Shown here one piece after another: positions 53,106 through 60,948 of a stretch of 64,000 nt of DNA. The DNA is from CAXBCP01 sp038120765 (GTDB taxonomy: Bacteria; Pseudomonadota; Alphaproteobacteria; MPNO01; UBA830): the NCBI GenBank assembly GCA_038120765.1, contig JAYOMI010000005.1:13409-77408 (forward strand). The letters are read 5' to 3'. The stretch's first letter is position 1, and every line of letters starts with the position of its first letter. Under the pieces are notes generated by a model, which worked only from the letters and a program-made list of their open reading frames with translations, did no database searches and was not told the origin of the DNA. The position numbers and the translations under genes were made by a program.

Positions 53106-53780
53106 ATGATCGACCTCTATACCTATCGCACGTCGAATGGCCGCAAGGCGTCGATCATGCTGGAGGAATGCGGGCTCGACTATACGCTACACATCGTCGA
53201 TATCACGAAGGGAGAGCAGGATACCGCCGCCTTCCGCGCAATAAACCCCAATGGTCGCATTCCCGCGATCACAGACCGGGCCGGGCCGCACGGCGCACCT
53301 TTGACGCTGTTCGAATCCGGCGCGATCCTGCTTTATCTTGCGCAGAAGGCGGGGATGTTTCTGCCGCCGGATGAGAGAGACAGATGGGTCGCGGTCCAGT
53401 GGCTGATGTGGCAGATGGGTGGCGTCGGTCCCGGTTTCGGGCAGGCGTTTCATTTTCTCCACCAGTTCCCGGAGGATGCGCCGGAAGAAGAAATTTCATA
53501 CGGTCGCACCCGCTATGGCGGCGAGGTCAGTCGCCTGTGCGATGTCATGGACGCCCGCCTTGCCGAAGCGGCATTTCTGGCGGGCGAAGATTATTCGGTT
53601 GCTGATATCGCGACCTATCCGTGGATTGCGCTCCATAAATGGTTCGGTCTGGACCTTGCGCGGTGGCCGCATCTTCGGCGATGGTGCGAGGAAACCGGGG
53701 CGCGTCCCGCGGTTCGGCGGGGCATGGACGTGCCGACAAGGGATCAAATGGAAGAACACGCGCAGTCACGCGCAGGATGA
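53106..53780 (+). CDS. glutathione S-transferase family protein (Nu/YfcG-like)
   Basis: This 224-residue paralogue of the first and third GST genes here starts MIDLYTYRTSNGRKASIML. The GSH region includes NPNGRIPAITD and FESGAILLYLA, and the helical domain has VQWLMWQMGGVGPGFGQ and SVADIATYPW. It lies 15 bp after the 60-residue gene and 24 bp before the third GST gene. The UbiD gene, the small gene and the two GST genes thus look like one operon. Confidence 0.92.
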   Translation: MIDLYTYRTSNGRKASIMLEECGLDYTLHIVDITKGEQDTAAFRAINPNGRIPAITDRAGPHGAPLTLFESGAILLYLAQKAGMFLPPDERDRWVAVQWLMWQMGGVGPGFGQAFHFLHQFPEDAPEEEISYGRTRYGGEVSRLCDVMDARLAEAAFLAGEDYSVADIATYPWIALHKWFGLDLARWPHLRRWCEETGARPAVRRGMDVPTRDQMEEHAQSRAG

Positions 53781-53804
53781 AATGCTGAAATACGGGAGAA
53801 TGAA

Positions 53805-54453
53805 ATGATCGATCTTTATAACTGGCACACATCGAACGGGCGCAAGCTGTTCATCATGCTCGAGGAACTGGGCGTCGATTACAACACACATGCGATCAAT
53901 ATCGGCAAGGACGATCAGTTCACGCCGGAATTCACGGCGATCAACCCGAATGGCAAGATCCCCGCGATGATCGATCAGGACGGGCCTGGCGGCGAGCCGT
54001 TCGCGCTGTTCGAATCCGGCGCCATGCTGATGTATCTGGCCGACAAGTACGGAAANNNNNNNNNNCGGAAAATTCCTGCCGCCGGTCGAAGACGTGCGGA
54101 ACCGTTACATCAGTATTCAGTGGCTGATGTTCCAGATGGGCGGGATCGGGCCGATGTTCGGCCAGGCGCATCATTTCCGGCGGGCGCAAACGAAGGTCGA
54201 ATACGGGATAGAACGCTATACCAAGGAAGCGCGGCGTCTGTGGGGCGTGCTGGACGGCCATCTCGCCGGCAGCGAATTCATGCACGGGGATTATTCGATT
54301 GCCGATATGGCGATTTACCCATGGACCGCACGGTACGACTGGCAGGGCGTGGCGCTGGAAGAATTTCCGAATGTAAAACGCTGGTACGAGACCGTCGGTG
54401 CGCGGCCCGCGGTCGAAAAGGCGATGGGAATCAATCTGGCCGAGGCGGCCTGA
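53805..54453 (+). CDS. glutathione S-transferase family protein (Nu/YfcG-like), split by a false gap
   Basis: This third paralogue starts MIDLYNWHTSNGRKLFIML and continues to MYLADKYG. Ten N then intervene (54056-54065). On both sides of the gap stands CGGAAA. If the two copies are merged, the frame reads on without break as YGKFLPPVEDVRNRY. The helical domain follows (IQWLMFQMGGIGPMFGQAHHF, residues about 98-118). The gap is therefore a scaffolding artefact and the gene is very probably intact, about 210 residues. It ends near a GC-rich hairpin. Confidence 0.92.
54056..54065. other. artificial scaffold gap (10 N) with overlapping contig ends
   Basis: CGGAAA is found on both sides of the ten N. 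Collapsing the repeat restores an open GST frame, so no sequence is missing. Confidence 0.9.
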
Positions 54454-54459
54454 CTCCCG

Positions 54460-54480
54460 CCCGGCCCAGCGATGGCCGGG
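54460..54480. terminator. GC-rich hairpin after the GST cluster
   Basis: A perfect 7-bp stem (CCCGGCC with GGCCGGG) and 7-base loop stand between the last GST gene and a convergent small gene. No T-run follows, so termination is uncertain. Confidence 0.4.
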
Positions 54481-54501
54481 AGGCCGCGTCCAGGGACAGG
54501 A

Positions 54502-54699
54502 TTAGTGCGCGGCGATGCCTTCGCCGTCGCGCCGGCCTTTCTGGACGGGAACCGCCCCCATCAGGCCGCGTAGCTCCCGGCGGCAGCTTTCGAGCTGGGA
54601 GAGTTCGCGCTGATCCTCCCGATCGCTCACCTGCATGTAGCTGAGCTTAACTTCGACCAGGTGGAGCAGTGTTTCTACGGTGCGTTTTGAGATGGACAT
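54502..54699 (-). CDS. small conserved-looking protein behind a CtrA-type box
   Basis: This 65-residue protein starts MSISKRTVETLLHLVEVKLS and is mostly helical (VSDREDQRELSQLESCRREL). It ends with a short basic tail. Short proteins of this appearance occur in many alphaproteobacteria, though I cannot name a function. It is convergent with the GST cluster. A perfect TTAA-N7-TTAA lies 55 bp upstream of its ATG, so cell-cycle control is likely if it is a real gene. Confidence 0.7.
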   Translation of the reverse strand: MSISKRTVETLLHLVEVKLSYMQVSDREDQRELSQLESCRRELRGLMGAVPVQKGRRDGEGIAAH

Positions 54700-54753
54700 C
54701 TTTTCGATACCGATTACTGGTTAACGTCGGACCCGATTTTCCGCTCGCCATGC

Positions 54754-54768
54754 TTAACAAAGCGTTAA
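54754..54768. promoter_or_regulatory. perfect CtrA-type binding site (TTAA-N7-TTAA)
   Basis: TTAACAAAGCGTTAA matches the full CtrA consensus and is embedded in a symmetrical CTTAAC-N5-GTTAAG. It lies 55 bp before the 65-residue minus-strand gene and 138 bp before the integrase. A further TTAAC half-site stands at 54721. CtrA is expected in this organism because divK and pleD are present. Confidence 0.65.
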
Positions 54769-54905
54769 GATACCATAGATCAGCCTCCTGTGTGAAGGTG
54801 TCAATAAGTCTATATTTTCTGCGTTTTTTTTGATTTTCATAGAAAGCTATCGTCAATCAGGGTAGATTCGATGTAGTTCGTGTATAGTCCTTACGGAGGC
54901 TATTA

Positions 54906-56111
54906 ATGCAGGCTACGCTATCTTCCAAGGTCGTCCGCGACCTTTCTCCCCGACCAGATGGCCGCGATCTTCTGGTGTTCGACAACGAGCTCCCCGGGTT
55001 CGGCGTCCGCGTCCACCCATCCGGTGTCAAAAGCTATTTCTGGAACTCACGTCAGGGCCGTCTATCGCTTGGCGACGTACGCAACATGCGTCTAGAACAG
55101 GCACGCGATCTCGCTCGTGAGTACAAGGCCATGGCCCGACGCGGTATCAACGTGCTGCGCCATCTTCGCGAAGAGAGAGAAGCAAATGAGGCGATGGAAC
55201 GTCGCTCTCAGCTGACTCTACAGATAGCGTTCGAAGAATATGCGCGCATACGTGAAGGCGGTCTTGCCGGTACGAAGGCTTGGTCTCGGTCGACGGGCGA
55301 AGCGTATCGCGCTGCTTGGAAGTGGATTCAACAGGAAGTCGGAGACTCTCATCCTGCCGACATTAGCGCGCCTGACTGGATCTCAATGCTGGCCGAGCAT
55401 CGCGAAGAACGACCGGCCATGGCAAAGACGATGCTGGCGCTGATGAAAAGCCTCTACGCTTGGCTGTCCACGCAGAGCGTCCACGCGAAGGATGTGACAA
55501 CCAACCCCGTCCGCGACGTAACGTTCGCTGCGCTCCCGGCACGCGAGCAGTATTTCGCCCCGGCAGACCTTGGCCGTCTATTTCACGCTGTCGACGCCCT
55601 AGACGTACTCGAGTCGACCGCGATCCGGCTTCTGATCCTGACAGCGCGGCGACGGTCTGAGATCGAAGAATTACGCTGGGATGAGATCGACTTCGCTGAA
55701 CGCGTGGTCACGATATCGAAGGATCGCACGAAGACCGCGCGCGAAGATGCGTTCCCGCTGACTGATAGGATGGTCGAACTGCTGAAGGCCGTCCCGCGGC
55801 ATAACGGACCGTTTGTGTTCTCTCGCGACGGCGGACATCGGCCAATGAAACTCAACCTTAAGCGCGCAAGAGCTTTGCTAGGCGCCGTACCGGATCACAC
55901 CGGCGCGGATTGGCGGTTTCACGACTTCAGGCGCAGCATGGCAACGGCAATCGACAATGCTGATGGCGACCACAGTGAGAAGGAGATCATGCTCTCGCAT
56001 TCCTTGGGCGCGCTGGATAAGACGTACAGCAGGTCGAACAGGCTCGGTATCAAGCGGAAGTGGCTCGAGTGGTGGGACTTGCAGATATGCGGGGGTGAAG
56101 ATGGCCGGTGA
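54906..56111 (+). CDS. tyrosine-type site-specific recombinase (integrase)
   Basis: This 401-residue integrase has an N-terminal arm-binding domain (GFGVRVHPSGVKSYFWNSR). A core-binding domain (about residues 105-195) and the catalytic domain follow. Catalytic residues are visible: Arg249 in LTARRRSEIEELRW, His339 and Arg342 in FHDFRRSMAT, His365 in MLSHSLGAL and the nucleophile Tyr374 in DKTYSRS. The start ATG follows ACGGAGG at good spacing. It marks the left end of the element. The following gene overlaps its end by 11 bp. Confidence 0.95.
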   Translation: MQATLSSKVVRDLSPRPDGRDLLVFDNELPGFGVRVHPSGVKSYFWNSRQGRLSLGDVRNMRLEQARDLAREYKAMARRGINVLRHLREEREANEAMERRSQLTLQIAFEEYARIREGGLAGTKAWSRSTGEAYRAAWKWIQQEVGDSHPADISAPDWISMLAEHREERPAMAKTMLALMKSLYAWLSTQSVHAKDVTTNPVRDVTFAALPAREQYFAPADLGRLFHAVDALDVLESTAIRLLILTARRRSEIEELRWDEIDFAERVVTISKDRTKTAREDAFPLTDRMVELLKAVPRHNGPFVFSRDGGHRPMKLNLKRARALLGAVPDHTGADWRFHDFRRSMATAIDNADGDHSEKEIMLSHSLGALDKTYSRSNRLGIKRKWLEWWDLQICGGEDGR

Positions 56112-56595
56112 TGATTACGAGAAGTTAGACGAAGGCGAGCGGTTGGCGGCGCTTGCACTATGGGAGGAATTGGGTTCAGAAGTCGCTCGGCCAAGCAGTC
56201 CGCGCGACTGGGACTTGATTGAGTTCGGCCGGTGGCTGCAGAGCGGGAAGGCGCCCGCCGCATACAGTCCCCACGTCGATAAAGAACGCGTGCTGCTACT
56301 GCTCGCGCGGCGGAAGCGTGACACAGGCCAGTCAATCAGTGACGGGATCCTCGATTTGAACGAGTACATTCGGCATATCGCTGGGCCCAGAAAGGGCGAG
56401 CTAATCGCGGAAGGAACGATCAGGAGGTGGGCGGTTAGACGCGGGGCGAAAGGTGAGGAAACCGCGCAGGACGTCTTGGATAACGATCACAACATTAGTT
56501 TTTTTCCCGAATTTTCTGACATCGATGACCGCATCCGCCTGTGGGAGTCTTTGAACCAAACGCCTATCAACGCCGATCTCCCAGAAGGCTGGTAG
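56101..56595 (+). CDS. unknown protein of the mobile element
   Basis: I do not recognise this 164-residue protein. It starts MAGDDYEKLDEGERLAALAL and is rich in charged residues. A possible helix-turn-helix-like stretch lies near GELIAEGTIRRWAVRRG. It overlaps the integrase by 11 bp, so it is translated from the same message and may affect integration or excision. The region from here to 60450 differs in codon use from the core genes. Confidence 0.7.
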   Translation: MAGDDYEKLDEGERLAALALWEELGSEVARPSSPRDWDLIEFGRWLQSGKAPAAYSPHVDKERVLLLLARRKRDTGQSISDGILDLNEYIRHIAGPRKGELIAEGTIRRWAVRRGAKGEETAQDVLDNDHNISFFPEFSDIDDRIRLWESLNQTPINADLPEGW

Positions 56596-56680
56596 CGGTG
56601 TCACAGTTTCTGAATCCGTGACATCGGCGTAATCGACTAACCGACGCATTCTCCTGCCATTGACGCACGGAGAATGGTAC

Positions 56681-56875
56681 ATGAAAGACGATCAAACGAC
56701 GATTTGGCTGACGCCCGATGAGGCCGCTAAACATCTAGCCGTTAAAACCTCAACCCTGCGGCAGTGGCGATACACGGGCGCAGGTCCGGCATACAGCAAA
56801 ATCAACGCACGACTTGTCCGATATCGCGTCGAGGATTTGGATGACTGGCTGAGCGAAGCTCGGGTCGCGGGCTGA
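56681..56875 (+). CDS. AlpA/excisionase-like MerR-fold DNA-binding protein
   Basis: This 64-residue protein contains WLTPDEAAKHLAVKTSTLRQW and VRYRVEDLDDWL, the usual pattern of helix-turn-helix 17 / AlpA-type excisionases. These bind near the attachment site and direct excision or switch on element genes. The ATG at 56681 follows CGGAGA. Its stop overlaps the next ATG (TGATG), so expression is coupled to the replication protein. Confidence 0.9.
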   Translation: MKDDQTTIWLTPDEAAKHLAVKTSTLRQWRYTGAGPAYSKINARLVRYRVEDLDDWLSEARVAG

Positions 56876-58614
56876 TGCTTGCAATCGCGCCGAACGGCAC
56901 TCCGACATTTGAAGAAGTGCACCGTCGGCACAACGGAAACTGGCGTGCCGTTCTTGCTTCGCACGGTATCGACGAAAAGCTGCTGGATGGCCGTCACAAC
57001 CCATGCCCCGGTTGCGGCGGGACAAATCGTTTTCGCTTCGACGATAAGGAGGGTCGGGGCACTTGGATTTGCAGTCAAGGTGGCGAAGGCGAAGTCGCCG
57101 GCGATGCGTTTGCCTTGCTCGTGCACGCAGGACGCGCTCAGAACTCGCTGGAAGCGCTTCAGCTTGTTTGTGGAGGTGATGCTCTTGCGGCGCCCAGATC
57201 GCGCTCAGCGACTCTTAGAACCGATTACAGCTACCGTCTGGCAGACGGGTCGCCTTGGCTGACTGTGACGCGGATTGATTACGATGACGGCAGCAAAAAA
57301 TTCTCGCAGAAAACCTCTCGCGGGCTGAAGCCGTCGGAAGACGAAAGCTTCGTCCCCGTGTCGTATAACTTGCCGGCCATCGCGGCCAAACCTGACGCGA
57401 CGATCTACTTGGTCGAAGGTGAAAAATGTGCCGATACGCTGATCGACCTCGGCCTTGTTGCGACATGCAACGCAGGCGGTGCTGGAAACTGGCGGCCGGA
57501 GCTAAACAGCTACTTCGCGGGCCGCGACCTCGTGATCCTGCCGGACAACGACGATGCCGGTGAAAAGCATTTACGCAAGCTGATCGATAATCTGGAAGAA
57601 GTCGCGGAGTCGATCCGTGTCTGCCGGCTGCCTGACCTGCCGCATAAGGGCGATGTGGTCGATTGGCTAGCGGACGGGAACACACTCGGCGATCTGAAGC
57701 GGGCACTGGACGAGGCGGAGCCGGTCGGTGATGGCCTCGGCATGACGTTGGCCGATCTTGCGAAGCTCGACGTCATTACACCTGATCCCGTCCACGAACA
57801 TATGCCCCACGGCTTTACCCTGTTGGCGGGCGCACCGAAGGCCGGGAAGTCGACCTTCATGGAATGGCTGGCGTTTGAGGTAAGCGCGGAGGCTCCCGTT
57901 CTCTATCTCGCGCTTGAGTATTCCCTGCCGATGCTACAGGCGCGCTTCCGCTGGATGGGCTCGCAACCGAGCATCCGCCTGTTTTGCGAAGGTCAGTTTC
58001 CGAAAATGGATGACGGCGGCGCTGAGCAGCTCGAACGCCTGCTCAAGAAACTACGGCCGAAGCTCACCGTCATAGATACGCTGGCCAAGGTCAAACGGCC
58101 CGGTTCAGAGCGCGGCTATGAGGGTGAGACCGACGCGATGGCTGAGCTTAAGCAGCTTTTTGCCGTCCACGACCTCAGCTGCGTTTGCATTCATCACACG
58201 CGGAAGGCGTCAATTCACGATAACGCAGACGACCCGTTCGACAGAATCCTCGGCTCGACCGCGCTAGCTGCCGTTCCTGACAACCTCATGGTGCTGCTTA
58301 GCGACGGCGGCCAGACCGTTCTGCACACCAAGGGCCGGTTGGCTGCGTCGAGCGTGAAGCGCTTTCGATTGAACGAGCATCGATTTGAGCTCGATGGGTC
58401 CGCTGGCGCAGAGCTTCGGGGCAAGGCTGACAGGCAGGCGGACATACTTGAGATGCTGTCTGAATGTCCAGCCACGCAGGCGGAGATGGCGGACGAGCTT
58501 GCCATAGATGCTGGCAATTTGAGCCGAATGTGCAAAGCGCTTGAAGCTGCCAAGAAGATAGAGCGGGAAGGTCGCGGGAAGCCGTGGCGTTTAGCTGAAA
58601 GGGACCTGTTTTAG
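56875..58614 (+). CDS. replication protein with zinc finger, TOPRIM and RepA-like ATPase domains
   Basis: This 579-residue protein combines three parts of a primase-helicase. A CHC2-like zinc finger has Cys44, Cys47 and Cys66 (CPGCGG, WICSQ). A TOPRIM domain has Glu181 in YLVEGEKCAD and acidic residues in LPDNDDAGE (224-227). A RecA/RepA-type ATPase has Walker A GAPKAGKST (319-327) and Walker B LTVIDTLAK. The C-terminus has a winged-helix-like end (TQAEMADELAIDAGNLSRM). It probably starts replication of the excised element. This layout is common in phages, satellites and integrative elements. Confidence 0.88.
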   Translation: MLAIAPNGTPTFEEVHRRHNGNWRAVLASHGIDEKLLDGRHNPCPGCGGTNRFRFDDKEGRGTWICSQGGEGEVAGDAFALLVHAGRAQNSLEALQLVCGGDALAAPRSRSATLRTDYSYRLADGSPWLTVTRIDYDDGSKKFSQKTSRGLKPSEDESFVPVSYNLPAIAAKPDATIYLVEGEKCADTLIDLGLVATCNAGGAGNWRPELNSYFAGRDLVILPDNDDAGEKHLRKLIDNLEEVAESIRVCRLPDLPHKGDVVDWLADGNTLGDLKRALDEAEPVGDGLGMTLADLAKLDVITPDPVHEHMPHGFTLLAGAPKAGKSTFMEWLAFEVSAEAPVLYLALEYSLPMLQARFRWMGSQPSIRLFCEGQFPKMDDGGAEQLERLLKKLRPKLTVIDTLAKVKRPGSERGYEGETDAMAELKQLFAVHDLSCVCIHHTRKASIHDNADDPFDRILGSTALAAVPDNLMVLLSDGGQTVLHTKGRLAASSVKRFRLNEHRFELDGSAGAELRGKADRQADILEMLSECPATQAEMADELAIDAGNLSRMCKALEAAKKIEREGRGKPWRLAERDLF

Positions 58615-58632
58615 ATGCCAACCATGGAACAA

Positions 58633-58663
58633 CTACAAGTCCCACAACTTGTACAACTTGTAG
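58633..58663. repeat. cluster of ACTTGTA motifs (iteron-like)
   Basis: ACTTGTA occurs at 58647-58653 and 58656-58662, and as its complement TACAAGT at 58634-58640. CTACAAGT and ACTTGTAG form an 8-bp inverted repeat. Two further TTGTAC words are in the same stretch. It lies between the replication protein and a winged-helix gene, so it may be an operator for that gene or an origin. Confidence 0.5.
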
Positions 58664-58696
58664 GGGTTGTACCCAGTTATATTAGAGGTGGCTGGG

Positions 58697-59059
58697 ATGA
58701 GAATTGATCGCCGGCACTACAGCATTATTCCGATCCGTGCCGTCCCGATCATCAAACGCGGAACCACCTGGCGCGTCTTGGCTGCACTCGGTCACTACGC
58801 TTCTGTGCACGGCATTTGCTACCCGGCGCAGCAGACGCTCGGCGATTTGGCGGGTAGTATGGGGCAACCCGATGTATCACGCGCGGTAAAGGAATTGCAC
58901 GAGGCTGGCTTGCTGAGAATGCTCCTGCCAGCTGGCCGCAAGCCGCGTGGCGCGTTCCAGCGCGGCAATCGATATCAGATTCTGTATACCGAAGATCAGC
59001 CGCTACCGTCCGAGAAAGAAATCGAGATTGGCTGGGGTGCGCGAACCCGCCGGTGGTAA
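58697..59059 (+). CDS. winged-helix DNA-binding protein
   Basis: This 120-residue protein shows a winged-helix pattern. TWRVLAALGHYASVHGICYPA is followed by QQTLGDLAGSMGQPDVSRAV and a hydrophobic wing (ELHEAGLLRML). The form resembles replication initiator or repressor winged-helix domains of plasmids and integrative elements. It stands just behind the ACTTGTA repeats, which are candidate binding sites. The ATG at 58697 follows GAGGTGG. A short upstream in-frame extension is possible. Confidence 0.75.
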   Translation: MRIDRRHYSIIPIRAVPIIKRGTTWRVLAALGHYASVHGICYPAQQTLGDLAGSMGQPDVSRAVKELHEAGLLRMLLPAGRKPRGAFQRGNRYQILYTEDQPLPSEKEIEIGWGARTRRW

Positions 59060-59401
59060 CCATGCGAAATGGGGTCTGGGGCCGGCGTGATCTCTCTCAC
59101 ACTCATCGTGCGCGCGTTTGCCGGTCGCCGCGCGCAGCGCCCGTCCGTCTGCGGCGATCCCCAGCGCCGCTGGCGGGCGGGCAAGTTAATGCAAAGTTAT
59201 TGGCATTTGCCAATAAATCAGCGGGTTGTTGTCCATGCTTGAATTCACGGACTACAGGAGAATCACAAAAACGCCGCCTACGCGAATATGCGCGTCATGG
59301 CTGGCACGGAGAAACCGACCATCCACCCTCCCGCCCCCGTCCTGTTTCTATATGGGCGTCGCACTAAAAATTTTCCTGAGAAATCTGAAAGGCAAACAAA
59401 C
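59060..59401. other. 342-bp intergenic stretch without a convincing gene
   Basis: No supported coding frame is seen. It holds a perfect 20-bp palindrome at 59197-59216 and otherwise mixed-composition sequence. It probably includes the promoter for the two following genes. Confidence 0.6.
59197..59216. promoter_or_regulatory. perfect palindrome, candidate operator
   Basis: TTATTGGCA-TT-TGCCAATAA is a perfect 9-bp inverted repeat with a two-base centre. It is AT-flanked and has no T-run, so it fits a dimeric regulator binding site upstream of the gene at 59402. Confidence 0.55.
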
Positions 59402-60073
59402 ATGGCTCAAACTGACAAAATAACGAAATGCATCGCGTTGCTAGAGCGCGATATCGAAACGGCCGACACGGAAATAGCGCGGCTGACGACGGAAGCAACT
59501 TCTGTTGACGCTTCAAGTCGTTTGGAGCTGGTCCGGCAGATCGTCGAAGCACGCGAACTAGCTCGGCTTGGTCGGGTCGCGTTGCGTGCGGCACGGGCCG
59601 ACCTTGCCTCAGCACACGACGACGCCGAGCGCGATCAGCGCATAGCCCGCCGAGACGAAATGGCAAAGGTGATCGACTCGATCGAGAGAGACGCGGAAGC
59701 ATTGCAACGCTCCCTGAGACGGTCTGGTCGGATCTACCAGCATCTCAATGAAAGCGTCCGCAACGTAATCGAACTCGGCGAAGGCGCGGAGGGATTTGAT
59801 ATGACGACGTTCAGGACCACCCATCCGGCGCGAGCACCATACGTCTTCACCGTGCATGCTTTCGCCAGCGCGTTCGCCCTGTCGCCTGCCTACCACATCG
59901 AAAACTGGCCGAAACCGGACGCCGCCAAGGAAGGGATGGCGCGAGCCTTTGCTTCAATCTATCGGGCTCGAGACGAATGGAAATCGCCAGAGCTTTTCGT
60001 GGATTGCAACGACGACCAGGGCGCGACCGGATATCGGGAAGCGAGCGCAGAGGAGATGGCCGATGCGGTTTAA
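59402..60073 (+). CDS. coiled-coil protein of unknown function
   Basis: This 223-residue protein is not recognised. Its first 120 residues are strongly charged with heptad-like spacing (IALLERDIETADTEIARL; AERDQRIARRDEMAKVI), as in a long coiled coil. The rest looks globular (FTVHAFASAFALSPAYHIENW). No signal peptide or membrane segment is present. The ATG at 59402 is used; upstream in-frame sequence is not protein-like. It overlaps the next gene by 11 bp. Confidence 0.75.
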   Translation: MAQTDKITKCIALLERDIETADTEIARLTTEATSVDASSRLELVRQIVEARELARLGRVALRAARADLASAHDDAERDQRIARRDEMAKVIDSIERDAEALQRSLRRSGRIYQHLNESVRNVIELGEGAEGFDMTTFRTTHPARAPYVFTVHAFASAFALSPAYHIENWPKPDAAKEGMARAFASIYRARDEWKSPELFVDCNDDQGATGYREASAEEMADAV

Positions 60074-60449
60074 TGAGATCGTGCATTCGGGCCGTCCGCT
60101 GGAGCAGCTGGTGCGGCTCGCCCTGTCGACAAAGGGCGTGACAGTGACGGACGGTACCGTTGATCGGTACACAGGGCTTTTGGAAGCAGCCATCCTCGCT
60201 GACGACGGTGACGCTCTTGAAGGCAATATCTGGCAGGGCTTCGTCGCGGAGCTCGACGGTCCGTCGAAATACGAGGGCGTCATCCACGCAATCGGACAAA
60301 CGCTTGGCGCGTCATCGTCCGAAATTCAGCAGTTCATGGCTGTAAGCAACGCAACGATAGACGCGCTTTCCGGCACGCCAGTCGATGAGGCAGAGCAGTT
60401 CCTTGCCGAAGACCTTGAATCGATCCAGCCAACCGAGGCTGGGCCGTAA
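60063..60449 (+). CDS. unknown acidic protein of the mobile element
   Basis: This 128-residue acidic protein is not recognised. It starts MRFNEIVHSGRPLEQLVRLA and ends with an acidic stretch (DEAEQFLAEDLESIQ). Overlap with the preceding coiled-coil gene points to joint translation and possibly a complex. No known motif is visible. Confidence 0.7.
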   Translation: MRFNEIVHSGRPLEQLVRLALSTKGVTVTDGTVDRYTGLLEAAILADDGDALEGNIWQGFVAELDGPSKYEGVIHAIGQTLGASSSEIQQFMAVSNATIDALSGTPVDEAEQFLAEDLESIQPTEAGP

Positions 60450-60948
60450 AGCCATCTAGACGACGAGAGCCGTGTGGTGTCGCTGGAAGTGGATCGCGCA
60501 CTCGGTGCGCCCGATCCATCGCGGCCAGAGCCTGACCACATTGAAGCGGAGACAGACGATGCGGAATGAGATGCTTCGATGGAGCTTCACGTTGAAGATC
60601 GGCGTGCTCGAGCCTTACACCGATCTCACCGCACAGCGCCATCGGGAACAAAACCCCGGTGAAGTTCATGAAGACTATCGGGCAACCCAGCCGCGCGATG
60701 GTCTGAAGAACGGGAAGTTTGGCCTCAGGCCGGTCCAACGTTCGGGGCAAGGTCAAGAGGCCAAATACCTAACTCAGCACATGGACCCGGTTAAGGGGGG
60801 GCAGATCACAGGTTATACCTTCGCTCTCTCAAAAAAAAAGTGACCCGGTTTTAAGGGAAGGCGGGCAGTTGGATTGACAGAAATGCAGATCTTTTATTAT
60901 TTATATTTCACGTAAACCCTGACCGACCATCTAGAATGACGCAGTACC
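60450..60948. other. junction region between element backbone and AT-rich cargo
   Basis: This 499-bp stretch carries no gene I can support. A 94-residue frame (60559-60843) lacks any recognisable pattern and ends in a run of A. Two copies of a GACCCGGTT(TT)AAGGG word stand at 60784 and 60842. They resemble the repeated ends of IS21-type elements, but no transposase is seen. Composition changes sharply to AT-rich after about 60840. The region may be scar tissue of a past insertion. Confidence 0.55.
60874..60903 (+). promoter_or_regulatory. candidate promoter of the cargo operon
   Basis: A perfect TTGACA (60874-60879) is followed after 15 bases by TATTAT and after 18 bases by TATTTA, in a strongly AT-rich run. 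It lies about 46-70 bp before the beta-barrel ATG, at a suitable distance. Confidence 0.5.

Noticed and set aside
54829..54838. T-run as a terminator before the integrase
   Set aside because: No stem precedes the run; it is part of an AT-rich promoter region.
54700..54905. search for a tRNA or attachment site at the integrase boundary
   Set aside because: No cloverleaf or anticodon stem was found on either strand, and the right end of the element is outside the window.
60334..60756. 140-codon minus-strand frame in the junction region
   Set aside because: It overlaps the end of a better-supported plus-strand gene and shows no family pattern; it could be a decayed remnant, but nothing supports a gene.
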